DNA of 6,697 nt, taken from assembly GCA_031283115.1 (NCBI GenBank), contig JAITCK010000094.1:1-6697 (forward strand), written 5' to 3'. This document shows positions 1-5,705 of this stretch, in pieces. Made by a program: the position numbers and the translations under genes. The number at the start of each line of letters is the position of its first letter. Positions within the stretch are counted from its first letter, which is position 1. The notes below the pieces were generated by a model that worked only from the letters and a program-made list of their open reading frames with translations, searched no databases and was not told the DNA's origin. The stretch comes from Cellulomonadaceae bacterium (lineage in GTDB: Bacteria > Actinomycetota > Actinomycetes > Actinomycetales > Cellulomonadaceae).

Positions 1-30
1 ACACGCCCGCGCACAACACATTTGACTCGA

Positions 31-51
31 TCAGGCCCGCTTCAAGCCTGA
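31..51 (+). promoter_or_regulatory. Leader hairpin upstream of rplM (possible r-protein autoregulatory site)
   Basis: A perfect 6-bp inverted repeat, TCAGGC (31-36) and GCCTGA (46-51), encloses a 9-nt loop. It ends 32 nt before the rplM GTG. A hairpin in the leader of an r-protein operon can be the target of feedback by one of its products, and L13 represses its own operon in Escherichia coli. Whether that applies here is inference. Nearly the same arms recur before rpsI at 525-540 with identical spacing to the start. It could instead be the tail of an upstream terminator, but no U-tract follows. Confidence 0.4.
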
Positions 52-83
52 CACAGTTACTCAAACCAGAAAAGGTTACGAAC

Positions 84-533
84 GTGCGTACCTACACCCC
101 TAAGCCCGGTGACCTCCAGCGCGACTGGTATGTCATCGACGCTACTGACGTCGTCCTCGGTCGCCTGGCGACCCAGGTCGCTACGCTGCTGCGCGGAAAG
201 CACAAGCCGACTTTTGCCCCGCACGCTGACGGTGGAGACTTTGTCATCGTCATCAACGCGGACAAGGTTGCTCTTTCCGGCAACAAGCGCGCCACCAAGA
301 TGGCCTACCGCCACTCTGGCTACCCGGGCGGCCTCACCGCTACCCCCTACTCCGAGTTGCTCGACAAAAACCCTGAGAAGGCCATTATGAAGGCCGTCCA
401 GGGCATGATCCCCAAGACCACTCTTGGCCGTCAGCAGCTCACCAAGCTCAAGGTTTACCGTGGCAGCGAGCACCCGCACGCCGCCCAGCAGCCCAAGCCC
501 TTCGAGATCACCCAGGTTTCGCAGCAGGCCTGA
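84..533 (+). CDS. rplM: 50S ribosomal protein L13
   Basis: Large-subunit ribosomal protein L13, an early-assembly protein that binds 23S rRNA. The 149-residue product is about the usual bacterial length (142-150). It begins with the typical actinobacterial [10 protein letters not shown] and carries the [16 protein letters not shown] block (residues 15-30), the [12 protein letters not shown] strand (51-62), the HSGYPGG loop (77-83) and the family signature region starting [11 protein letters not shown] (105-115) and running into YRGSEHPH (125-132). The start is GTG at 84, preceded by AGAAAAGG at 68-75 at 8 nt spacing; no other in-frame start gives the conserved N-terminus. It is first in a two-gene operon with rpsI, 38 nt downstream, the standard bacterial pairing. 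Its stop codon lies in the loop of a hairpin (521-543) that may couple its translation to rpsI. Codon use is of the highly expressed type, with many GCT and CGT codons. Confidence 0.98.
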   Translation: MRTYTPKPGDLQRDWYVIDATDVVLGRLATQVATLLRGKHKPTFAPHADGGDFVIVINADKVALSGNKRATKMAYRHSGYPGGLTATPYSELLDKNPEKAIMKAVQGMIPKTTLGRQQLTKLKVYRGSEHPHAAQQPKPFEITQVSQQA

Positions 534-543
534 GCCTGACTGC
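521..543 (+). promoter_or_regulatory. Intercistronic hairpin rplM-rpsI, stop codon in loop
   Basis: CAGGC (525-529) pairs with GCCTG (534-538) around a 4-nt loop, CTGA, that contains the rplM stop codon TGA (531-533). GCAG (521-524) can extend the stem by pairing with CTGC (540-543) past one bulged A (539). The arms repeat those of the leader hairpin at 31-51 (both include CAGGCC followed by AGCCTGAC), and the last base of the shared block is 31 nt from the next GTG in both cases. A role in coupling or autoregulation is inferred, not shown. Confidence 0.4.
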
Positions 544-571
544 TGAAGTCGTAAAGACGATAGGAATCACA

Positions 572-1075
572 GTGGCAAACACCACCGTCGAGGCCCCTGT
601 GGACGAACTCGAGTCCGCAGAAGAGGCCCCCAGCACGTACACGACCGAATCGGAATCGCCTGTGGCGAACCGCGGTCAGTCCATCACCGCTCCCGGCCAG
701 GGTCTTGGCCGCCGTAAGGAGGCAGTCGCCCGCGTGCGCCTGGTTCCCGGTACGGGCGCCTGGACAATCAACGGTCGCACCCTGGAAGACTACTTCCCCA
801 ACAAGGTGCACCAGCAGCTCGTCAACTCGCCGTTCAAACTGGTTGAGGTTGAGGGTCGTTTCGATGTTGTTGCCCGCATCACCGGTGGCGGTACGTCCGG
901 CCAGGCCGGCGCCCTGCGTCTCGGTATTGCCCGCGCACTCAACATTATTGACCGCGACGCTAACCGTCCCGCCCTCAAGAAGGCTGGCTTCCTGACCCGC
1001 GATGACCGTGCGGTCGAACGCAAGAAGGCCGGTCTCAAGAAGGCCCGCAAAGCCCCGCAGTACAGCAAGCGCTGA
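572..1075 (+). CDS. rpsI: 30S ribosomal protein S9
   Basis: Small-subunit ribosomal protein S9, whose basic C-terminal tail reaches the tRNA-binding region of the decoding site. The 167-residue product has an acidic, Ser/Thr/Glu-rich N-terminal extension (about residues 1-43), as usual in actinobacterial S9. The conserved core then starts at [17 protein letters not shown] (44-60). The family signature [19 protein letters not shown] is at 105-123, and the invariant Lys/Arg-rich tail ends in QYSKR (163-167), so the C-terminus is complete. The start is GTG at 572, with AGGA at 562-565 six nt upstream; it gives the MANTTVE-like beginning typical of the group. It is co-transcribed with rplM, and a strong hairpin follows 26 nt after its stop. 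In many actinobacteria the next gene would be glmM; here a four-gene cassette intervenes. Confidence 0.98.
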   Translation: MANTTVEAPVDELESAEEAPSTYTTESESPVANRGQSITAPGQGLGRRKEAVARVRLVPGTGAWTINGRTLEDYFPNKVHQQLVNSPFKLVEVEGRFDVVARITGGGTSGQAGALRLGIARALNIIDRDANRPALKKAGFLTRDDRAVERKKAGLKKARKAPQYSKR

Positions 1076-1101
1076 TTGTCAGATCACCCAGCGTTTTTCT
1101 C

Positions 1102-1135
1102 GAACAGCCCCGTCGGTTTTCCGGCGGGGCTGTTT
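1102..1135 (+). terminator. Rho-independent-type terminator of the rplM-rpsI operon
   Basis: Bases 1102-1116 pair with 1121-1135 around a TTTT loop: 15 consecutive pairs, 13 of them Watson-Crick, with a GC-rich centre (AGCCCCG against CGGGGCT). It starts 26 nt after the rpsI stop. Only three T residues (1133-1135) end the stem and CGTGT follows, so the U-tract is poor, as is common in high-GC actinobacteria. Some readthrough into the downstream cassette is therefore possible. Confidence 0.85.
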
Positions 1136-1326
1136 CGTGTCCGACGGGGGCACGGGCGTTCCGGCCCGATGGGAGCCGTACTGCGATTGCGGTGCGGTTG
1201 CGGTACGCGGTGTAACGCAGTGCGGGGCCAGTGCTCGTGCAGTGCGGGGTGAACGATGGTTTGGCGCATACTGCTCAGCGGGAGGCCAGACAGCCTGGAT
1301 TGTAGGTTTCGGCAAAAGGCTGGTGG
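1136..1326. other. Gene-free spacer between the ribosomal operon and the cassette
   Basis: I see no credible gene in this stretch. It contains the short GCGGT and GCAGTGCGGGG repeats listed separately and, at its end, the AAAGG ribosome-binding site (1315-1319) of the following gene. If the cassette has its own promoter it should be here, but I found no convincing -35/-10 pair. TAGGTT at 1303-1308 resembles a -10 box but has no -35 and would leave almost no leader. Confidence 0.6.
1189..1249 (+). repeat. Short tandem GCGGT repeats plus two GCAGTGCGGGG direct repeats
   Basis: GCGGT occurs four times, at 1189-1193, 1194-1198, 1200-1204 and 1207-1211. The extended form TTGCGGT recurs at 11-bp spacing (1187 and 1198). 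An 11-bp direct repeat, GCAGTGCGGGG, follows at 1217-1227 and 1239-1249, 22 bp apart, close to two helical turns. The spacing would suit cooperative binding of a regulator ahead of the cassette, but this could be simple low-complexity GC-rich sequence. Confidence 0.4.
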
Positions 1327-2070
1327 GTGGGTGCTCCTACCATCTTCCCTGTGATTCTTGCTCTTGCCGCCCTCACAGCCTTCATCGCTGCCGCCATCCA
1401 ACGGATTACCGGCATCGGTTTTGTGCTCGTCTTCCTTGGCCCCATTGTGCTGCTGTACGGCGCCTACGAAGGCCCGACGTTGGCCATCATGATGGCTCTT
1501 GTTGCTGCGGCGGCAGCGATCCCGCTGGTGTGGCGGGACATTGAATGGAAGCGGTCACTCTGGCTTATAGTGCCCGGCCTGCTGTTTGCCCCGCTAGGGT
1601 CTCTGATCGTCCACCACCTGCCGTCTGGCTGGCTCATGGTGGTCACCGCAGCCCTAGCTTTCTTTGCCCTGGTGGCCGCCTACATTCCGGCCCTTGCCCA
1701 ACATTTGCAAGGCCGACGAGGTGCCGTCATCGCTGGTAGCGCCGCCGGTCTCATGCATGTCACTGCTGGCCTGTCTGGCCCGCCTGTCGCCTCTTACGCG
1801 GTGGGGGACAAGTGGGATCAACGCCGGTTTGCGGCCAGTATTCAACTCATTTTTGTGGTGTTTTCTGCCGTGTCGATTGCCTTGCGGGGCTGGCCTACTG
1901 AATCGGCGGCCACCCTGTGGACTCTTGTTGGGGCGACAGCCTTGGGCATTGTTGCTGGGAGCCTGCTCAACAAGTTTGTTCCCAAAAATGTTGCCCGCAC
2001 CCTCATGCTCATTCTCGCCTGGGCGGGGGCCATCGTGCTGCTTGTCCGCGGCCTCATCGCTATTTTCTAA
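1327..2070 (+). CDS. TSUP/TauE-SafE family membrane permease (anion/organosulfur exporter-like)
   Basis: Predicted integral inner-membrane protein of the TSUP (TauE/SafE, DUF81) family. Characterised members move sulfite, sulfoacetate, thiosulfate or related organic anions across the membrane; the substrate here is unknown. The 247-residue length fits the family. About eight or nine hydrophobic segments are visible (roughly 5-25, 29-46, 50-68, 76-96, 100-121, 132-150, 168-187, 196-214, 223-244). The two family half-repeats each begin with a Gly-rich motif: RITGIGFVLVFLGP (26-39) and GLMHVTAGLSGPPVASYAV (141-159). The start is GTG at 1327, with AAAGG at 1315-1319 seven nt upstream; the next in-frame GTG (1351) would cut into the first segment. 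The gene ends 30 nt before the monooxygenase with no terminator between, so the two are probably co-transcribed. Family assignment is firm; the transport direction and ligand are not. Confidence 0.88.
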   Translation: MGAPTIFPVILALAALTAFIAAAIQRITGIGFVLVFLGPIVLLYGAYEGPTLAIMMALVAAAAAIPLVWRDIEWKRSLWLIVPGLLFAPLGSLIVHHLPSGWLMVVTAALAFFALVAAYIPALAQHLQGRRGAVIAGSAAGLMHVTAGLSGPPVASYAVGDKWDQRRFAASIQLIFVVFSAVSIALRGWPTESAATLWTLVGATALGIVAGSLLNKFVPKNVARTLMLILAWAGAIVLLVRGLIAIF

Positions 2071-2100
2071 CCCCACCCCAGAACACCCTCAGAGGAATCC

Positions 2101-3519
2101 ATGACTACCAAGCGTTACGCCATTATTGGTGCTGGCCCGTCTGGCCTGGCTGCCGCCCGCGCCTTCCAGAAGGCTGGCATTGACTTTGACGGCTTCGAGG
2201 CGGCGGCAGGCGTTGGCGGCCTGTGGGATATCGACAACCCCCGGTCCACCATGTACGAGTCAGCCCACCTCATCTCTTCGCGGACTACCACCCAGTTTGA
2301 TGAGATGCCCATGAAATCTGGCATCGACTACCCCAGCCACCGGGAACTCATCGGCTACTTCCGCGACTACGCCGACCGTTTCAACCTCACCGAGCGCTAC
2401 CTTTTCAACACCCGCGTGCTGGACGTCCACCACGACATGGACTACCGCTGGGCCGTGACAGTTCAGGGCGCCGACGGCAGGCAGGTCACTCAGCACTATG
2501 ACGGCGTGATCCTAGCCAACGGCACCCTGGCCGAACCCAACATTCCCACGTTCCCGGGCACCTTCGACGGTGAAATCATCCACTCCTCCCAGTACAAGCG
2601 GGCCTCACAGTTCGACGGCAAGCGGGTGCTGGTTATCGGCGCCGGAAACTCGGGCTGCGACATTGCTGTCGATGCCGTCCACCACGCGGACGCCATCGAC
2701 ATGTCCGTGCGCCGCGGCTACTACTTTGTGCCCCGCTACCTCTTTGGCAGGCCCACAGACACTCTCAACCAGGGCAAACCCCTGCCAGCCCCCATCAAAC
2801 AGTTGGTGGACAAGAACCTGCTCCAAGCCTTCACCGGCGACCCGGTCCGTTTCGGCTTCCCCCAGCCGGACTACAAGATTTACGAATCCCACCCCATCGT
2901 CAACACCCTCATCCTCAACCACCTGGGCCAAGGCGACCTGCAAATCCGCCCCGACATTGAGCGGTTCGACGGCCACACCGTCCACTTTGTGGACGGCAGC
3001 GCCAGCGACTACGACCTGATTCTGCTGGCCACCGGCTACAAACTCGACTACCCCTTTGTCGACCGGGCCGACCTCAACTGGCAGGGCGCCGCCCCCGACC
3101 TTTACCTCAACATTTTCACCCCCTCCTTCAACGGACTCTACGTGATGGGCATGGTGGAGGCTTCCGGCCTGGGCTGGCAGGGCCGCTACGAGCAGGCCGA
3201 ACTCATCGCTCAGTACCTGGCCGCCGACGCCACCGACCCGGCCCGGGCTGCCGCCTTCCGTGACCGCGTGCTCAACCAGCCCTGGCCCGACCTGACCGGC
3301 GGCTACAAGTACCTGGGACTCGAGCGGATGTCCTACTACGTCAACAAGGACGCCTACCGGTCCACCGTCCGGGCAACAACGGAAGCCCTCCGGGGTGACG
3401 CACCGGCCAGCACCAGTTCGACAGCCAACAAACTGGCCTTGGGTGCAGCCGCTGCCGTCGCCGTTGTCGGCCTAGTCACCATCATCGCCAAAGCTGCCGG
3501 AAAGAAGGTGTCCGCATGA
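2101..3519 (+). CDS. Class B flavin-dependent monooxygenase (FMO type) with C-terminal membrane anchor
   Basis: Predicted FAD- and NADPH-dependent monooxygenase, an enzyme class that oxygenates soft nucleophiles such as amines and sulfides. The FAD-binding Rossmann motif GAGPSG is at residues 10-15, the NADPH-binding motif GAGNSG at 180-185, and the FMO fingerprint FxGxxxHxxxY at 155-165 (F155, G157, H161, Y165). The fingerprint ends in Tyr, as in FMOs, rather than the Trp of Baeyer-Villiger enzymes. An ATGY motif is at 310-313. The 472-residue length is typical. After a Ser/Thr/Ala linker (about 431-443), residues 445-463 form a continuous hydrophobic helix flanked by K444 and by K464, K468 and K469. 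This suggests a tail anchor, unusual for bacterial FMOs. The start is ATG at 2101 with AGAGGA at 2091-2096. The stop overlaps the next gene's start as ATGA. The substrate is unknown. Confidence 0.9.
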   Translation: MTTKRYAIIGAGPSGLAAARAFQKAGIDFDGFEAAAGVGGLWDIDNPRSTMYESAHLISSRTTTQFDEMPMKSGIDYPSHRELIGYFRDYADRFNLTERYLFNTRVLDVHHDMDYRWAVTVQGADGRQVTQHYDGVILANGTLAEPNIPTFPGTFDGEIIHSSQYKRASQFDGKRVLVIGAGNSGCDIAVDAVHHADAIDMSVRRGYYFVPRYLFGRPTDTLNQGKPLPAPIKQLVDKNLLQAFTGDPVRFGFPQPDYKIYESHPIVNTLILNHLGQGDLQIRPDIERFDGHTVHFVDGSASDYDLILLATGYKLDYPFVDRADLNWQGAAPDLYLNIFTPSFNGLYVMGMVEASGLGWQGRYEQAELIAQYLAADATDPARAAAFRDRVLNQPWPDLTGGYKYLGLERMSYYVNKDAYRSTVRATTEALRGDAPASTSSTANKLALGAAAAVAVVGLVTIIAKAAGKKVSA

Positions 3520-4625
3520 ACGCCGACGACGTTCTCCTCAACTTCAACCCGTCCATGCAGGTAGTCCTCACGGTGGTGTTGGGCCTCATCATGTTCGGCA
3601 TCGCCCTGGACACCCAAGTGCGCGACTTCGCTGTCGTCGCCAAAAAACCCAAGCCTTTTATCATGGCTATCGCAGCCCAACTGCTGGTGCTGCCTGCGGT
3701 GACTTTCGGCCTCACCCTCATTCTGCCCGTCTCCGCATCTATGGCCCTGGGCATGATTTTGTTGGCCTGCTGCCCGCCCGGCAACGTGTCCCAACTGCTG
3801 ACCCACCGGGCAGGCGGCAACACGGCCCTGTCCGTATCAATGACGGCCGTAGCCAACGTCCTCTACATTTTCGCCCTGCCCCTGTCGGTCTCCTTCTGGG
3901 GCGGCCTGCACCCGCAAGCCCGCGACCTAGTTCAAGCCGTCAACCTGGATCCGATGTCCATGCTGGGCGACATTGTCCTCATCATTGGACTGCCCTTTGT
4001 GTTGGGTATGGCGGTGCGCCACAAGTTCCCCCAGGTAGCCCGCCGTATCCAGCCGTTCGCCAAAGTGTTCAGCCTCCTGGCCCTGGTCGGCTTTATCGTG
4101 GGCGCCCTAGCCGGCAACTGGACCTACTTCATCGCCTTCGTCGGCGTGGTCATGGTGGTTGTTATCGTTCACGACGCCGTAGCCCTGGGTATCGGCTATT
4201 CGACGGCCGTCATCGGCGGGCTCGGCACCCGCGAACGCAAGGCCATCACCTTCGAAGTGGGCATCCGTAACGGCGGGCTAGGCCTCGTGCTCGTCTTCTC
4301 CTTCTTCGGTGGCCTGGGTGGTATGGCTATCGTCGCCGGATGGTGGGGCGTGCTCGACAACCTCATCGGTTTAGGCGTGGCAAGCCTGTGGAGCCTGCAC
4401 ACCAAACGCCGCACCGGCACTGTGACCGGCGACGCCTCCCGGCACGGGTTCGGCCCCCTGCGCCGCCGTGGCCTGCGCGCCGCTGCCGTCGCCCAACCCA
4501 TCGGCTACGTGGAAATCGTCGCCGACGCCGCAGCCGCCTTAGATGGGGCAGCAGCCCTCGACGGCATGGATCTGGCCGACATTGCCGCCGCCCACGCCGA
4601 CCTTGACATGGTGGAGGTGGCCTGA
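3516..4625 (+). CDS. BASS/SLC10-type (bile acid:sodium symporter family) transporter with C-terminal extension
   Basis: Predicted integral-membrane transporter of the BASS family (SLC10-like). Members carry bile acids, 2-keto acids, pantothenate-type acids and other organic anions, usually with sodium. About nine or ten hydrophobic segments span residues 14-293. Family blocks are MFGIALD (26-32), ACCPPGNVSQLLTHRAGGN (84-102), ALSVSMTAVANVL (104-116) and ITFEVGIRNGGLGL (244-257). The crossover Glu is E247 and the Ser/Thr ligand positions are S106 and T110. Where sodium-binding homologues have Asn and Gln, this protein appears to have Q93 and R251. Residues 300-369 form a soluble extension: first basic (about 308-321), then rich in Ala/Asp with an ALDGAAALDG repeat. 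The start is the ATG of the ATGA overlap with the monooxygenase, with AAGAAGG at 3502-3508 seven nt upstream. The end overlaps the next gene by one base (TGATG). The substrate is unknown. Confidence 0.87.
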   Translation: MNADDVLLNFNPSMQVVLTVVLGLIMFGIALDTQVRDFAVVAKKPKPFIMAIAAQLLVLPAVTFGLTLILPVSASMALGMILLACCPPGNVSQLLTHRAGGNTALSVSMTAVANVLYIFALPLSVSFWGGLHPQARDLVQAVNLDPMSMLGDIVLIIGLPFVLGMAVRHKFPQVARRIQPFAKVFSLLALVGFIVGALAGNWTYFIAFVGVVMVVVIVHDAVALGIGYSTAVIGGLGTRERKAITFEVGIRNGGLGLVLVFSFFGGLGGMAIVAGWWGVLDNLIGLGVASLWSLHTKRRTGTVTGDASRHGFGPLRRRGLRAAAVAQPIGYVEIVADAAAALDGAAALDGMDLADIAAAHADLDMVEVA

Positions 4626-5575
4626 TGTCGCGTGTCCTCATCACCGGCGGGGCCGGATTTCTGGGAAGCACGGTAGCCCGCGCCCTAGCCTCCCATCCCG
4701 ACGTATCCCTGGTGGTCGCCGCCGACGTGCGCCACCCGGCCACCCCCACGGACGGCGTCGCCTTCGAAGAATGTGACGTGACCGTCCCCGACGCCCTTAC
4801 CCCCATCCTGGCCCGTCACAGCATCGACGTTGTCGTCCACCTGGCCGCCATCGTCAACCCTGGCCACAATGTCGACCTGGAATACCGGGTAGACGTGGAC
4901 GGATCCCGCAACGTGCTCGACGCCTGTCTGGCCGCCGGAGTCCGCCGCATCGTCGTGTCATCATCCGGCGCCGCCTACGGCTACCACGCCGACAACCCCG
5001 ACTGGCTGCACGAAACCGACCCCGTGCGCGGAAACGACGAGTTCCCCTACTCCCGCCACAAGCGCATCGTCGAAGACATGCTGGCCGACTACCGGGCCAA
5101 GCACCCAGACCTGGAGCAGGTGGTGTTCCGCATCGGCACCATTCTGGGAGAAACCGTCGCCAACCAAATCACCGCCCTGTGGGACGGCAACCGCATCCTC
5201 GCCATCGCCGGATCCGAATCCCCCTTCGTTTTTGTGTGGGTAGACGACGTAGCCGCCGCCATGGTGCGGGCCGCCACCAACGGGCCAGCCGGAATCTACA
5301 ATGTGGCCGGAGACGGCAAAATGACCGTCAACGACATCGCCGCCCGCCTGAGCAAACCCCTGCTCACCATTCCCGCCTGGGCGCTGACGGCGGCGCTCGC
5401 GGCAGGTCGGGCGCTGCGCCTGACCATCCACGGGCCAGAAAAAGTCCGATTTTTGCGGTACCGGCCCGTGCTCGCCAACGACGCCCTCAAAAACGACTTC
5501 GGCTACACACCGGCAAAAACTAGTCGTCAAGCCTTCGACGCCTACCTGGCCAGCCACCCCGGCGTCGCCCGGTAG
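4625..5575 (+). CDS. Extended SDR / NAD-dependent epimerase-dehydratase family oxidoreductase
   Basis: Predicted NAD(P)-dependent extended short-chain dehydrogenase, 316 residues, cytoplasmic. The nucleotide-binding motif TGGAGFLG is at 7-14 right after the first beta strand, CDV at 50-52 should contact adenine, and HLAA at 72-75 is the extended-SDR strand-4 motif. The catalytic Ser lies in VSSSGAAYG (111-119) and the YxxxK pair is Y142/K146 in PYSRHK. All catalytic residues are present, so the enzyme should be active. The C-terminal half (about 170-316) holds the substrate-binding region, including FVWVDDVA (203-210) and GIYNVAGDG (223-231), common to sugar epimerases, 3-beta-hydroxysteroid dehydrogenase-like and aldehyde-reductase-like members, so the substrate cannot be assigned. 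The start is ATG at 4625, sharing one base with the symporter stop, with GGAGG at 4613-4617 seven nt upstream. It is the last gene of the cassette. Confidence 0.88.
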   Translation: MSRVLITGGAGFLGSTVARALASHPDVSLVVAADVRHPATPTDGVAFEECDVTVPDALTPILARHSIDVVVHLAAIVNPGHNVDLEYRVDVDGSRNVLDACLAAGVRRIVVSSSGAAYGYHADNPDWLHETDPVRGNDEFPYSRHKRIVEDMLADYRAKHPDLEQVVFRIGTILGETVANQITALWDGNRILAIAGSESPFVFVWVDDVAAAMVRAATNGPAGIYNVAGDGKMTVNDIAARLSKPLLTIPAWALTAALAAGRALRLTIHGPEKVRFLRYRPVLANDALKNDFGYTPAKTSRQAFDAYLASHPGVAR

Positions 5576-5606
5576 CCCTCGCAGTTACCGCGACAGCCTA
5601 CGGACG

Positions 5607-5636
5607 GCCACGGTGGTGGCGGCCACGCGAGGCCGC
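5607..5636 (+). other. Two overlapping GC-rich hairpins after the cassette (weak terminator or attenuator candidate)
   Basis: GCCAC (5607-5611) can pair with GTGGC (5616-5620) around GGTG. Alternatively GCGGCC (5619-5624) can pair with GGCCGC (5631-5636) around a 6-nt loop. The two share bases 5619-5620, so they exclude each other. No U-tract follows either, so termination of the cassette transcript here is only possible, not shown. They start 32 nt after the oxidoreductase stop. Confidence 0.3.
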
Positions 5637-5637
5637 G

Positions 5638-5666
5638 TCGAAGACAGTCCCAAGAGCGACTAAACT
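5638..5666 (+). promoter_or_regulatory. Probable glmM promoter
   Basis: The -10 candidate TAAACT (5661-5666) fits the TANNNT pattern of actinobacterial housekeeping promoters. It lies 17 nt downstream of TCGAAG (5638-5643), a weak -35 that matches TTGACA at three positions. Transcription would begin near 5673, giving a leader of about 33 nt. A small inverted repeat, AAACT/AGTTT (5662-5666 and 5673-5677), spans the -10 box and predicted start. A separate promoter makes sense if the cassette was inserted ahead of an essential gene. Confidence 0.45.
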
Positions 5667-5705
5667 TGGAGGAGTTTGATTTCTCCCACCGAAAAGGAAA
5701 AACTC

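Noticed and set aside
22..27. TTGACT as a -35 box for the ribosomal operon
   Set aside because: It matches the -35 consensus at five of six positions, but no TANNNT-like -10 lies 16-19 nt downstream, and the leader hairpin occupies that place. The true promoter is probably upstream of the window.
1303..1308. TAGGTT as a -10 box for the TSUP gene
   Set aside because: There is no -35 at suitable spacing, and transcription would start at or inside the ribosome-binding site.
1002..1544. 180-codon + strand frame running from inside rpsI across the terminator into the permease gene
   Set aside because: It spans a strong terminator and overlaps two well-supported genes. The product is Cys/Arg-rich with no family resemblance.
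2101..3519. Baeyer-Villiger monooxygenase assignment
   Set aside because: The fingerprint at residues 155-165 ends in Tyr without the Trp-Pro/Asp of Baeyer-Villiger enzymes, so the FMO type fits better.
4961..5557. 198-codon minus-strand frame opposite the SDR gene
   Set aside because: The Gly/Val-rich product shows no domain, and the + strand frame is a clear extended SDR with all catalytic residues.
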